Source: Tanypteryx hageni
Taxonomy: Eukaryota > Arthropoda > Insecta > Odonata > Petaluridae
Assembly (NCBI GenBank): GCA_028673005.1
Contig: CM054116.1
Span: forward strand, 149,603,173 to 149,667,172
Length of the DNA stretch: 64,000 nt
Direction: 5' to 3'
Below are positions 1-11,599 of this stretch, piece by piece. The notes under the pieces are model-generated. The model saw only the letters and a list, made by a program, of their open reading frames with translations, did no database searches and was not told the origin of the DNA. Position numbers and translations under genes: made by a program. Position 1 is the stretch's first letter, and every line of letters starts with the position of its first letter.

Positions 1-611
1 TAACATTGTCAAATATCGGAATCTTATTGTTATTGCAATCCTTATAAGTGAAAGCGTGCTTTGAATGCGAGAGAGAGTGAGTGAGTGAGGGAGGGAGGAA
101 AGGAGGGAGAGAGAAATTCTTTCCATAGCAACCAATGTAAACAACATTCGTCGCGTTGTTTACGAGAATGGGTACATTTGAATGTAGAATATTGATCATT
201 CGCGTATTAAAATTAGGTGCTTGGAATCATCGTAGGAGTTCGAAACTTGAAACAACGAACGCCCAAATGAACGAAAGTTTGTTTTCCTGCCATCAGAGTA
301 AATTAATATACATTTTCGTTCCTTGTTTATTTCTTAAAATAATTTCTCGTTTGATTTTAATTTGATTTCTGCCTAGTCTGCTATCATCTACTGTAATGAA
401 CGAAATTCTGGAATGGACTATAACCTTGATGAAGCACTGCTAATAGAGGCGGGAGTGTGTTCGAACACGAACGGTGTTAAGGCTCATCTTTCGAAATGAG
501 TGAGTCAGAGTGAGTCACGTTACCATTCTAAGGGTAAAGACGAACTCGATTATTCTCCGATAAATAGAATGCATAGCGAGATACGGCTTCGAAAGCGAGC
601 GTTATGAATTA
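1..611. other. Non-coding flank, no gene seen
   Basis: No convincing exon is visible. A short GA-rich stretch (about 70-115) is the only simple repeat. The open frame near 156-365 has no recognisable domain and biased composition, so it is not called. Confidence 0.5.
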
Positions 612-631
612 TTGGAGGGCATAGAATCGAA

Positions 632-1983
632 GGATTCTCTCTCCCCCTCTCTCTCATCCCTCTCAATTCTTCTCCCACTTAATCACTCTCTATCCTATCC
701 TTATTTCTGCCTCTCTTTTCCTTTCTTTCTCCTTCCTCTCTCTCTTCCTATCTTCCCCTCTCCTCTTCCTCACTCTCTTCCTCTCTATCTTCCTCTCTTC
801 CTCATCATATCTCTATCCATCTTTATCTTCCTCTCTCTTCTTCTGCATTCCCCTCCCTCTTCCATTCACCCATCCTTTCATTCTCTTCCTCTATCTTCAT
901 CTCTTTTGCTACATTCCCTTCTCTTCCTCTCTCTCCTCCCATCTTTCTCTTCATTCCTCTCTTCCCAATCTCTGTATAACTCGGTATTTATTCCTTCTCA
1001 TTCTCCTCTATTGCCTTCTTATCTCTTTTCACCTCTTCTTATGCAGCGTTCTTCCTTTACTCTCTCATCCTTTTCTCCTTCTATCTTCTTCCCTATTTCT
1101 CTCCCGTTTCTTCCCATTTTTATCTTGTTTCTTCCTTTCCTCCTACTTTCCCCTCACCCTTATTTCACTTCCTCTCTCTTTTTGACTCTCTTCCTCTATT
1201 TCTTCCTCTCTAATTCTTCCTCTCTTTCACTCTTCCTCCCTCTTCCTCTATCGTTTCGTCACTTTCATCTCTCTGTACCTCTTTCTTCCTCCCTATTCTC
1301 TCTTTCTTTCCCTCTCTTCTCTTTCTTTCTTATTCTTTACACTCCTATCTTTCACTCTCTCTCCCTCCCTCCCCCTCCTTCTCCCTCCTTCCCTCCCTCC
1401 CCCTCCCCTCCTTCCTTTCCTCTCCCTCTTCCCCGCTCTTTATTCCTCTCTTCACTCTATCTCTATATCAAAGTATATCTTCCTTTTTATTTATTCTTCT
1501 CTCTTTCGTTCGTTATTTCTTTCCTTTTCCACCCATTCTCATCATCTTTTCATCCTTTTCTCTCCTATTCCTTTCTTCCATTCTTTTTTCCTTCTATTTC
1601 TCTCCTACTTCCTCCCATTTTATCATCTTTCTTCCGTTTCTTCTTTCTATCATATCCTGATCTTTTTTTCTCTTCTCTTTCCCTCCTTCTCCATCTCTAT
1701 CCTTCCCTCTTTCTCTCCCTCTTTTCGTCTTTATTATCTCCTCTCCTCTCTCTTTCTTCATCTTCTTCATTCTTCTCTCCCTTCCACTCTATGTCTATTC
1801 ATATTCTGCTCTTTCTGTTCTATCTTCCTCTCTTTTTCCTCAGTCTCTTCTCTTCCTCTCTCTCTCTCTTTTCCCTCTCTTTATCACTCTCTTCTTTAAC
1901 ACTGTTTCTTCCTTCTCATTCTCGTCTCCTTCTCTCCTTTTTCACCAAGTTTTATACACTGTCAATCGTTTACTCTCCTATTA
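632..1983 (+). repeat. 1.35-kb polypyrimidine tract
   Basis: The plus strand is almost pure C and T for about 1350 bases, made of irregular CTCTT, CCTTCC and CTCCC words. Purines are sparse and scattered. A 458-codon open frame runs through it from a TTG, but the peptide is only Ser/Leu/Phe/Pro/His/Ile. That is what a random CT tract encodes, so I treat it as low-complexity DNA. The mirror-like composition could allow triplex (H-DNA) structures. Confidence 0.95.
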
Positions 1984-2077
1984 GATGAATTAACCCGTTT
2001 AAAACGGGCTGTGAAATCAAACAATATAAAAACGAATTAGACCACATTGGTTGCTACCGGGAACTTTCAGGAAAGTT

Positions 2078-2316
2078 TATTATGCCATTCGCTATTGGTA
2101 CGTGATCGTAGCAATCCTACCAAATTTGGTTGAAATGTCTGTAGGAACAGCTGAGATATTGAGCGTCTTAGGGGAAATTGAAATCGCTCTCTGGAGTCGA
2201 ACCCTGGACATCTTGTGTAATATTTTAATGTCATTTGCTTTTGGTAGGTGATCACATTAATCTTACCAAGTTTGCTTGAACTGACTGAAGTAACGGCTGA
2301 GATATTGAGCGTTACG
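2078..2316. repeat. Imperfect tandem repeat, two units
   Basis: Two diverged units of about 95 bases (about 2078-2172 and 2219-2316) share the order: GCTATTGGTA or GCTTTTGGTA, ATC-TACCAA, TTG-TTGAA, and GCTGAGATATTGAGCGT. The family is not recognised. Confidence 0.6.
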
Positions 2317-2459
2317 CACAGAATGACAAAGTGTACAGGAGAATAGGGGATTTTTTACATTTAGATTCCTTTCCCCTTTTCTTTTCCGTACCTGTTTATA
2401 TCCTATTTCCTTCCATTTTCATCTCGTTTCTTCTGTTCCTTCCTTCTACCTTATCCTTG

Positions 2460-2812
2460 TCCCAATGTTCCCTCATTTATCAAATATTAAAGCAAATATT
2501 TCAAAATAACGGATAAGTGACAAGAGTAAACACCCACTTCCGGTTGACCAATTTTTACCGAAAACTAATCAGTTCTTGTGACTTTTATAAAAATGTAAAA
2601 TATAAAATTTCGCGTTGACCTGATTAATAGTTTTTGAGTTACAGCACCCACAATAAGCAATAACATACACACAACTAACACACACACACAGACGTCATCG
2701 AGAAAATTGTCAAAACGTGTTCAGGGGACCTCAAAACGTGTATTTCCGTTGAAATTTCGAAGTCGATTTTTTTCATTTTCCACTATATTTCGTATATGGA
2801 GAAAGTAATAAA
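2460..2812 (-). mobile_element. R1 family repeat, partial
   Basis: A partial minus-strand copy of the R1 repeat, which occurs about eleven times here. Shared landmarks are CAAATATTAAAGCAAATATT, the GGATAAGTGACAAGAGTAAACACCC block, a GACGTCATCGAGAAAA block and the terminal ATATGGAGAAAGT. The end resembles a terminal inverted repeat, and the family carries no protein, so it is probably a non-autonomous DNA transposon. Confidence 0.75.
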
Positions 2813-3160
2813 TAACAAATTTTAAATTTATAATAAATAATTAACAAACATAAATGAGGAATAGCAATAACTAAAAAAAGATTTTTTTAAAGCATTTAAA
2901 CAACTCGAATCTGGTGGTCAAATATCGCGTGTTTATCTCGGTTGCAATACCATAATAAATGTAGCAATTTCCAAGTCCTAAATTCAAAAATGACCCGCGT
3001 ACATATTTGGCAAGAGAAGTTATAACGATAGTACCGCAATCAAACATAGATGGGGAAACTGAACAGATACACCGCTAAAGGAATAAAATCCGAATTGGTT
3101 GAAATCCTTACCCACAGTGGTGACAATTCCTCACGAACCGAGCAGAGATTAATAAGATTT

Positions 3161-3162
<2 letters not shown>
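2813..3162. other. AT-rich gap, nothing recognised
   Basis: About 350 bases of AT-rich sequence between an R1 fragment and a (TA)n tract. No exon or repeat landmark is seen. Confidence 0.5.

Positions 3163-3240
<78 letters not shown>
3163..3240. repeat. (TA)n microsatellite, 5' border of RTE copy 1
   Basis: About 39 perfect TA units lie directly before the 5' end of RTE copy 1. Similar tracts follow both RTE copies, so the microsatellite is probably linked to RTE insertion. Confidence 0.95.
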
Positions 3241-3242
<2 letters not shown>

Positions 3243-6136
3243 ACGGCCTTGAGGAAAACATTTGTCGAAAGTAAATTACGAATAGGGACTTGGAACGTAA
3301 GAACTATGAGAAAGGCAGGAAAGCTAGAGAACTTGAAAGGAGAAATGAGAAGAAATAGAGTTGACATTATAGGGCTAAGCGAAACTAGATGGGAGGGAGA
3401 AGGACAGTTCGACTCGGAAGAATTCACGGTAGTTTATTCTGGAGGAAATAGTGGGGAAAGGGGAGTAGCTCTGGTACTTAGGAAAGATATGATGAAAAGC
3501 GTGACAAAGATAATAGCAACGAACGATAGACTGATGGCAATAAAGCTAAAAGCAGTCCCAGTGAACATGCTGATAATCCAGGTATATATGCCAACGTCAG
3601 CTCATGACGATGAAGAAATAGATGAGATCTATGAGCGAATTAATGAAATTTACGAAGAAGACGGAAGAGGAAAGGTAAACTGCATAATAATGGGAGATTG
3701 GAACAGCATAGTCGGAGAAGGACAGGAAGAAAATGTTGTCGGACAATACGGACTTGGGAAGAGAAATCGAGGAGGGGAGAAACTCGTAGAATTCTGCATC
3801 AATAATGACCTTGTAGTGACTAATACATGGTTCAAAAACCATAAACGAAGGTTATACACATGGAAAAGCCGAGGAGATAGAATGAGATGCGAAATAGATT
3901 ATATCCTTGTAAAACAAAGATTCAGGAGCAGCATAAAGAACGCCAAGGCATTTCAAGGAGCAGACATTGATTCAGATCACAGCCTTCTAATACTTGACGT
4001 GAGTTCAAAGCTCAAACAAATGAGAAAAACGAGAAGAGAAAGACAGACCTGGGACGTAGAAAAACTGAAAGAAAGGCAGGATGTAGTCAGCATGAAGTTG
4101 GAAGATAACCTAAGAAAGTTGGAAAACAAACCGAAGACCGTTGATATAGAATGGGATGAAATTAAAACCAGTATCAAGGATACCTTGGATAAAGAGATTG
4201 GAAAACAAGAGAAGAAAATCAGAAAACCATGGATCACGAAGGAAATGCTGGAGAAAATGGATGAGAGATGAAAATGGAAAAACGTTAACAGTGAAGAAGG
4301 TAGAGCCAACTATAGGCGTATAAACAATTGAGTTGAGAAGGGTAACAGATAAAGCTAGAGAAAATTGGATAAAAGGAAGATGTGATGAAATAGAACAAAT
4401 GGAGAAGTTAGGATGGTACGATATGATGTACGCTAGGGCACTGGAATTAGAAGATAAGAAGTCTAATGGAATTTGTGGTAAAGGAATTATGAATACGGAT
4501 GGGAAGATAGTCTCAGAAACAAAGGATGTAGCACAGGTATGGGAAGAATACATTAAGGAATTATACAGCAAACAGGCAGGAGCGGCAAAAATAGAACTGG
4601 AAAATGAGGAAAACATTGAAGAAGACAACTTAGGACCAAGTATTATGGAGAGCGAAGTAGAAAAGGCGATAGTGGAACTAAAGAAGGGGAAAGCCACGGG
4701 CAGCGATGGAATACCGGCTGAGATACTTAAAGTCATAGGATCAGAAGGACTAAAAGCGATCACGAAATTAATTAATAAGATTTACGACACGGGAGAGTGG
4801 CCTCAGGATTTCCTAGAAGTAACAATGATTCCTCTAAAGAAGAAGCCAAAGGCAATGCAGTCTAAAGATTACAGAACTATAAGCCTTCTGTCACACACAT
4901 CGAAGATCATCACGAGGATTCTTAATAAAAGGCTGGAGAAAAAGGCAGAAGAAATAATAGGGGAAGATCAATTCTTTTTCAGAAAAGGACGAGGAACTAG
5001 AGATGCTATAGGAGTAGTTAGAATCATATCAGAAAGGGCAATAGAATACAGTCAAGATATCTGCGCATGTTTCGTAGACTGGCAGAAGGCCTTTGATAGA
5101 GTAAATTGGGTAAAGTTGATGAAGATATTAAAGGATATAGGTGTAGACTGGAAAGACAGGAGACTGATTAGGAATCTATATGAGAATCAAGTTGTAAAGG
5201 TCAGGTTTGAGAATGTGGACACCTGCGGAATAAATATCGGTAGAGGAGTAAGACAAGGCTGCTGCCTATCGCCAACCCTATTCAATATATATGGAGAAAG
5301 TCTAATGCAAGAAGCTTTAGAAGGCACAGGGGATTTCAAAATTGGAGGAAGGATTATAAGAACAGTGAAATACGCAGATGATCAAGTACTTCTAGCAAGA
5401 AAGGAAGAGGAGCTACAAAAAATGATAAATAGACTAATGATAACAGGTAGAAAATACGGTATGGAAATAAATACAGAAAAATCCAAGGTCATTCGAATAT
5501 CGGGTAAAGAAGAGAATCTGAACATAACTATAGGGGGAAAGCCATTAGAACAAGTTTCAGGATATAAATACCTTGGAAGTATCATAACACGAGAGGCAAA
5601 ATGTACGGATGAGATCAAAACTAGAATAGGAAAAGCAAAAGCGGCTTTCAGGAGAAAGAAACAACTACTTACAGGGAATATAAGGGAAGATATCCGCAAG
5701 AAGTTGATAAAATGCTACGTATGGAGTATAGCATTGTATGGGGCAGAAACATGGACGCTAAGGAAAAATGACATCAAATACTTGGAAAGCTTTGAAATGT
5801 GGACTTGGAGGAGAATGCTGATGATAAAATGGACAGATAGGATGAAAAACGATGAAGTGCTACGAAGAATAGGAGAGAAGCGAATGATTATACAGACTAT
5901 CAGAAAGAGGAAGGCTAACTGGGTTGGACATTACCTGAGGAGATTAAAGACGTGTTAGAAGGAAAACTAGATGGGAAAAGGGAAAGAGGTAGGAAAAGGT
6001 TTCAGCTGATAGACGATTTGAAAGGGAAAGAGAGTTATCAAGATATAAAGAGGACAGCGGAAAATAGGAGTATATGGAGAACCAGGTTTAACCATGAATA
6101 ATCACGGACCTGTCTGCGGACAGACTACCTATGATG

Positions 6137-6137
<1 letters not shown>
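3241..6137 (+). mobile_element. RTE-clade non-LTR retrotransposon, copy 1
   Basis: A 2.9-kb element with an apurinic-type endonuclease followed by reverse transcriptase and a short 3' tail ending ATGATGATTATATA. The endonuclease of the type often annotated as craniofacial-development-protein-2-like and the YADD reverse transcriptase are typical of RTE elements of arthropods, whose 3' ends are simple repeats rather than poly(A). The 5' end is truncated at the (TA)n tract: the frame is open to the border and its first codon is TTG, so no real start codon is present. Confidence 0.93.
3249..6102 (+). pseudogene. RTE endonuclease-reverse transcriptase, copy 1, broken
   Basis: Residues 1-260 form the endonuclease: GTWNVRTM near the start, LSETRWEGEG with the catalytic Glu, MGDWNSIVG, and DSDHSLLI at its end. 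The reverse transcriptase follows with the finger motif KATGSDGIPAEIL, FVDWQKAFDRV, RQGCCLSPTLFNIY and KYADDQVLL, and ends in the C-terminal region WTLRKNDIKYLE...WVGHYLRR. Comparison with copy 2 shows three lesions: CGA to TGA at 4269-4271, a one-base T insertion near 4328, and a 10-base deletion near 5948. An FGFRKGR motif also reads FFFRKGR. The copy cannot encode an active protein. Confidence 0.92.

Positions 6138-6206
<69 letters not shown>
6138..6206. repeat. (TA)n tract between RTE copies
   Basis: About 34 TA units join the 3' tail of RTE copy 1 to the truncated 5' end of copy 2. It is probably the expanded tail of copy 1, used as the landing site of copy 2. Confidence 0.95.
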
Positions 6207-6210
<4 letters not shown>

Positions 6211-8281
6211 AAGACAGACCTGGGACCTAGATAAACTGAAAGAAAGGCAGGATGTAGTCAGCATGAAGTTGGAAGATAACCTAAGAAAGTTGGAAAACAA
6301 ACCGAAGACCGTCGATATAGAATGGGATGAAATTAAAACCAGTATCAAGGATACCTTGGATAAAGAGATTGGAAAACAAGAGAAGAAAATCAGAAAACCA
6401 TGGATCACGAAGGAAATGCTGGAGAAAATGGATGAGAGACGAAAATGGAAAAACGTTAACAGTGAAGAAGGTAGAGCCAACTATAGACGTATAAACAATG
6501 AGTTGAGAAGGGTAACAGATAAAGCTAGAGAAAATTGGCTAAAAGGAAAATGTGATGAAATAGAACAAATGGAGAAATTAGGACGGTACGATATGATGTA
6601 CGCTAGGGCACTGGAATTAGAAGATAAGAAGTCTAATGGAATTTGTGGTAAAGGAATTATGAATACGGATGGGAAGATAGTCTCAGAAACAAAGGATGTA
6701 GCACAGGTATGGGAAGAATACATTAAGGAATTATACACCAAACAGACAGGAGCGGCAAAAATAGAACTGGAAAATGAGGAAAACATTGAAGAAGACAACT
6801 TAGGACCAAGTATTATGGAGAGCGAAGTAGAAAAAGCGATAGTGGAACTTAAGAAGGGGAAAGCCACGGGCAGCGATGGAATACCGGCTGAGATACTTAA
6901 AGTCATAGGATCAGAAGGACTAAAAGCGATCACGAAATTAATTAATAAGATTTACGACACGGGAGAGTGGCCTCAGGATTTCCTAGAAGTAACAATGATC
7001 CCTCTAAAGAAGAAGCCAAAGGCAATGCAGTGTAAAGATTACAGAACTATAAGCCTTCTGTCACACACATCGAAGATCATCACGAGGATTCTTAATAAAA
7101 GGCTGGAGAAAAAGGCAGAAGAAATAATAGGGGAAGATCAATTCGGTTTCAGAAAAGGACGAGGAACTAGAGATGCTATAGGAGTAGTTAGAATCATATC
7201 AGAAAGGGCAATAGAATACAGTCAAGATATCTGCGCATGTTTCGTAGACTGGCAGAAGGCCTTTGATAGAGTAAATTGGGTAAAGTTGATGAAGATATTA
7301 AAGGATATAGGTGTAGACTGGAAAGACAGGAGACTGATTAGGAATCTATATGAGAATCAAGTTGTAAAGGTCAGGTTTGAGAATGTGGACACCTGCGGAA
7401 TAAATATCGGTAGAGGAGTAAGACAAGGCTGCTGCCTATCGCCAACCCTATTCAATATATATGGAGAAAGTCTAATGCAAGAAGCTTTAGAAGGCACAGG
7501 GGATTTCAAAATTGGAGGAAGGATTATAAGAACAGTAAAATACGCAGATGATCAAGTACTTCTAGCAAGAAAGGAAGAGGAGCTACAAACAATGATAAAT
7601 AGACTAGTGATAACAGGTAGAAAATACGGTATGGAAATAAATACAGAAAAATCCAAGGTCATTCGAATATCGGGTAAAGAAGAGAATCTGAACATAACTA
7701 TTGGGGGAAAGCCATTAGAACAAGTTTCAGAATATAAATACCTTGGAAGTATCATAACACGAGAGGCAAAATGTACGGATGAGATCAAAACTAGAATAGG
7801 AAAAGCAAAAGCGGCTTTCAGGAGAAAGAAACAACTACTTACAGGGAATATAAGGGAAGATATCCGCAAGAAGTTGATAAAATGCTACGTATGGAGTATA
7901 GCATTGTATGGGGCAGAAACATGGACGCTAAGGAAAAATGACATAAAATACTTGGAAAGCTTTGAAATGTGGACTTGGAGGAGAATGCTGAAGATAAAAT
8001 GGACAGATAGGATGAAAAACGATGAAGTGCAACGAAGAATAGGAGAGAAGCGAATGATTATACAGACTATCAGAAAGAGGAAGGCTAACTCTGTTGGACA
8101 TTACCTGAGGAGAGAGAGTATGATTAAAGACGTGTTAGAAGGAAAACTAGATGGGAAAAGGGAAAGAGGTAGGAAAAGGTTTCAGCTGATAGACGATTTG
8201 AAAGGGAAAGAGAGTTATCAAGATATAAAGAGGACAGCGGAAAATAGGAGTATATGGAGAACCAGGTTTAACCATGAATAA
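6207..8281 (+). CDS. RTE reverse transcriptase, open frame without endonuclease
   Basis: About 690 codons stay open from the truncated 5' end to the natural stop at 8281; the frame even extends upstream through the TA tract as Ile-Tyr repeats to an ATG at 6131. All reverse transcriptase landmarks are intact: KATGSDGIPAEIL, FGFRKGRGTRDAI, CFVDWQKAFDRV, RQGCCLSPTLFNIY, and the catalytic YADD (about 440 residues in). The conserved tail KCYVWSIALYGAETWTL and VGHYLRRESM follows. Without endonuclease it could not move by itself, but it shows what the broken copy 1 once encoded. Expression is not shown. Confidence 0.85.
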
Positions 8282-8321
8282 TCACGGACCTGTCTACGGA
8301 CAGACTACCTATGATGATGAT
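6207..8321 (+). mobile_element. RTE retrotransposon copy 2, 5'-truncated
   Basis: Starts at the point equal to base 4037 of copy 1 and runs to the same 3' tail (CACGGACCTGTCT...ATGATGATGA), followed by a short (TA)n at 8322-8340. Over 2 kb it differs from copy 1 by only scattered single bases and a few indels, so both derive from one recently active source. The endonuclease is missing. Confidence 0.93.
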
Positions 8322-8340
8322 GATATATATATATATATAT

Positions 8341-8670
8341 GAAACATTTTACTAACGGGAATATGGCGAATGTACAAGTGTCGTGATCAAACAATTTATG
8401 GATGAAAAATTGGAAGGCATTAGCTCATTTCAAAAGAAAGGGAGAGAGAGGGATGGAGTGAGGAAAAGGAGAGACATTTCACACTGGTAACTAAGACCTT
8501 TCACGCACCGTAGACGGTCATTTGTCAGTGTCAGTAGCCAAGGCGCCAGATGGCGGGTCGATCGAGTCCTGCAAAGCTTTTAAAATATGTCACGACTATA
8601 TCACAGCTCGAGTTTTTCAATTTTGCTTGGTAATAATTAATTTTATTATATATATGTATATATATATATA
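8341..8670. other. AT-rich gap, nothing recognised
   Basis: Contains a GA-rich stretch near 8435-8475 and a short TA tract at 8650-8670. No exon is recognised. Confidence 0.5.
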
Positions 8671-10300
8671 CTAGTAGTTGGTGCTTGCATACTGAAAGCA
8701 TTTCATCTCACATTAAAAGAACATTCATTTTTCAGACAGAAATTTCAACATTACAAATAGTCTTTTAATTCTAAAGATTTCATTTCTGCTGCGATTTTCG
8801 TTTTTCCCACATGTAAAAATAATAGTTTAAAACTATCCTCAAATTTTGAAATTTTAAAAATTTTACACTATCTTCATTATGGGGTACTATTGCTACATAT
8901 TTTAGCCAATTTTTAAAGTTGTAGCACTTCTAGAAATAAAATAATATTTTTCTAATTGTTTAAATTTTAATAATTTCTAACGGCCTTTGCAATTTATATA
9001 TGGTAAAATTGAAATGTTTATTTGTGCAAATTGACTATACTGTAAATAATTTGTAAATTTTAGCTTCCTAGCTCATCCCATAGTTCCTAAACAGCTATCT
9101 ATTTGTTTAAACTTTAAGAATTTTTAACTGCCAAACAAATTTAAATATCGAAATTTGTATAATCCCTATTTCGTTTTTTTAAGAATTCTACTTATTTAAA
9201 AAATTTGAGCTCCGTAGCACATTCGGAAATGCCTAAACCCTGAATATTTGTTTAAACAATTGCGAATTTTTAGCGACCGCATTGCTGCACTTTTTCAAAA
9301 TTTTCGTTTTTTCTAGTCGGTTTTGCACAAAATCCTACCTATGAAAAAAATTTCGAATCTCCAGCACATCCTGAAGTGCCTAAACATTAGTATCCTCCTG
9401 TTATATGTTATATCCTCCTCTGTAAGAGTCGTCGATATATAATAGATAACATATAACAGGAGGATACTAATGTTTAGGCACTTTCAGATGAGCTGGAGAT
9501 TCGAAATTTTTTTCTTAGCTAGGATTTTGTGCAAAACCGATTTCCGTTTTTCCCACATGTAAAAATAATAGTTTAAAACAATCCCCAAATGTTGCAATTT
9601 TAAAAATATTACACGTTCTACATTATAAGGTACTAATGATACACATTTTAGCCAAATTTTAAAGTTGTAGCACTTACAGAAGTAAAATAATATTTTTTTA
9701 ATTGTTTAAAATTAAATAATTTTTAACGGCCGCCGCAATTCATATATGGTAAAATTGAAATGTTTATTTATGCAAATTCACTACTCTGTAAATAATTTGA
9801 AAATTTCAGCTTCCTAACTTATCCCGTAGTACCTAAACAGTTATCTATTTATTTAAATTTTAAGAATTTTTAACTGCCAAATAAATTGAAATATCAAAAT
9901 TTGTATAATCCCGATTTAGTTCTTTTATGAAATTTCAACTCCATAGCACATTCGGAAATACATAAACCATGAAAATTTGTTTAAACAATTGCAAATTTTT
10001 AGCGGTCGCATTGTTGCACTTTTTCAAGATTTTCCTTTTTTCTAGTCCGTTTTGCAAAAAATCCTATCTATGAAAAAAATTTCGAATCTCCAGCACATCT
10101 GGAAGAGCCTAAACATTAGTATCCTCCTATATGTTATATGTTGTTATATCCTCCTCTGTAAGAGTCTTCGATATATAATGACTAGTAGTTGGCGCTTGCA
10201 TACTGCAAGCATTTCATCTCGCCTTGAAAAAACATTCATTTTTCAAAAAGACATTTCATCATCACAAATATTCTTTTAATTCTAAACATTTCACTACAGG
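8671..10300 (+). repeat. R3 repeat, two tandem units plus partial third
   Basis: A unit of about 0.7-0.85 kb recurs in tandem. Unit 1 begins CTAGTAGTTGGTGCTTGCAT at 8671, unit 2 re-enters at about 9541 (GTTTTTCCCACATGTAAAAA), and a third partial unit starts with the same CTAGTAGTTGG words at 10182. Internal landmarks include TTTCGAATCTCCAGCACATC and AGTATCCTCCT. Reverse copies occur at 45960-46580 and a terminal piece near 16380-16440. No coding capacity; probably a non-autonomous element. Confidence 0.8.
9317..9540. repeat. Large imperfect inverted repeat (hairpin)
   Basis: The arms 9317-9415 and 9442-9540 are near-perfect reverse complements, centred at about 9428. The left arm starts TCGGTTTTGCACAAAATCCT and the right arm ends AGGATTTTGTGCAAAACCGA. 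The arms include the sequence around AGTATCCTCCTGTTATATG. It lies at the junction of the two R3 units, so it may be the joined end of inverted elements. Confidence 0.9.
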
Positions 10301-11295
10301 CACGCGATCCCAGAAGCAACAAAAAAAGCAGCAATAACGAGAAAAGTAACAGTAGCGACAACAAACAAATGTGCAACGACGATATTATTATTATTATATA
10401 TGGGGCAGTAGGGTGCATACGCTCTCTCCGTCACCTTATTTTATTTTTTCATTTCATCTTTGCTCTCTCTTTTTTATGTTAGAGAGGTGCGTCCCACATA
10501 TATAAATATGTTACTCCACGTTTGCGAAGTTTTCAGTAAAACAAATGCGTGCAAAATATACGAAAACATGATTTAAAATTTTATATGCAAATAAAATCTG
10601 CATCAAGTGGCCCATTGAGCGATGTCTATGCTCGGTTTTCCGCCTCTCGTGCCGAAGACGCCTCCACCATTTCTGGAAGGTTTCGACCGTGTCGGTCCCT
10701 ACGCTGTATATACGTGTACTCCCGCAGGAGCCTCCTCTCGAGTCGTAGTTTGACATCCGACGCGTATTCGACGGTGGTTATTTTCCGTTGTTGGAAGAGC
10801 GTGAAGCTTTTATATATGCACGACTTCGCGAGTGTCGCCTGCTAGTTCGCCAGACGTGTGTGTGTGTTATTATTATACGGGGTTCTGCGAGTGATTTTTT
10901 CTCTCTCATCGTCTCCTTCTTTATTTAAATTTCATTTCTTTATATATATTGTTTTACAGATATACCCCTTATTTCTCGATGTGTTGCAACTACCCTCGTA
11001 ATCCTCATATTTTCCTCCGTCATTGTTTGAGGGCTTTCCCATTCGTTCTTCAGCTCTGCTTCCTACATGATAGTGGATATGTCGGACGACGTTGTTTGAG
11101 CAGAAAAACATTTTGCTCTCGTTGTTCGTGGCTTGAATGGTGACGATGGCTTATCCACAGTTTTATGTTTAGCTCGTCGTTTTCCACACTACCATCCTAG
11201 CGGGAACGCCAATATGATATTCATTAATATTTAGAAAAGCCTGAGTGTGAAATACGCAAGATCGGCAAGAGAATGTATATTTTTAAACGATTAAT
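10301..11295. other. Gap before THAP exon, no clear gene
   Basis: Mixed sequence with a (TG)n run near 10856-10868 and several short open frames on both strands. I looked for the N-terminal half of a THAP domain (C-x2-4-C) and could not place one with a splice donor. Confidence 0.4.
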
Positions 11296-11492
11296 CCAGG
11301 TTCCCACTTCCGACTCAAATCGGCGAATTGATGTTTGGATGAAGCTGATTGGGGATCCTAAGCTACTAAGCATGGACCCAATGAATGTCTACAAAAACAG
11401 AAGAGTTTGCCTGAAGCATTTCTCGCGGGAGAATTTTGTTGACGGCACCATGAAACTTCGGAAGGATTCCATTCCGAATTTACTCCTCCCAG
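11296..11492 (+). CDS. THAP-domain exon (C-terminal half of domain)
   Basis: The exon lies between a CAG acceptor at 11293-11295 and a strong donor, CCAG|GTAAAT. The peptide reads VPTSDSNRRIDVWMKLIG, then RRVCLKHFSRENF and LRKDSIPNLLLPG. This matches the second half of THAP zinc-binding DNA-binding domains: the proline and tryptophan after the first zinc ligands, C-x2-H (CLKH) as the second ligand pair, and an AVPT-like box (DSIPN) at the end. THAP proteins bind DNA in the nucleus. The first half (C-x2-4-C) must lie in an upstream exon I could not find. Length 197 nt leaves the intron in phase 2. The acceptor is weak, so the 5' border is less certain than the 3' border. Confidence 0.72.
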
Positions 11493-11599
11493 GTAAATAA
11501 TTTTATTGATGTTTTCCATACACGCTGTTAATCTAGTGACTACTGTGTTTTTGTCTTTCTACACATCATCTCTATGCATGCTATGTATAATGTATGTTG

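Noticed and set aside
612..1988. 458-codon open frame in the pyrimidine tract
   Set aside because: It starts at TTG and consists of Ser, Leu, Phe, Pro, His and Ile only; this follows from CT composition and not from a protein.
3050..3241. Tyr-Ile repeat frames across the TA tracts (also near 3149-3427, 6088-6480, 42701-42938)
   Set aside because: Translation of (TA)n on either strand gives these; there is no coding signal.
4110..4763. Long minus-strand frames opposite the RTE reverse transcriptase (also 6481-6933, 5382-5699, 7552-7869)
   Set aside because: Shadows of the A-rich RTE coding strand; Ser/Phe/Ile-rich with no domain.
8547..8565. GGCGCCAGATGGCGGG as a CTCF-type insulator site
   Set aside because: Only a partial match to the core motif, and no independent support.
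10511..10845. Overlapping 81- and 98-codon frames as a first exon of the THAP gene
   Set aside because: No C-x2-4-C motif in either frame and no donor leading to the 11296 exon in a fitting phase.
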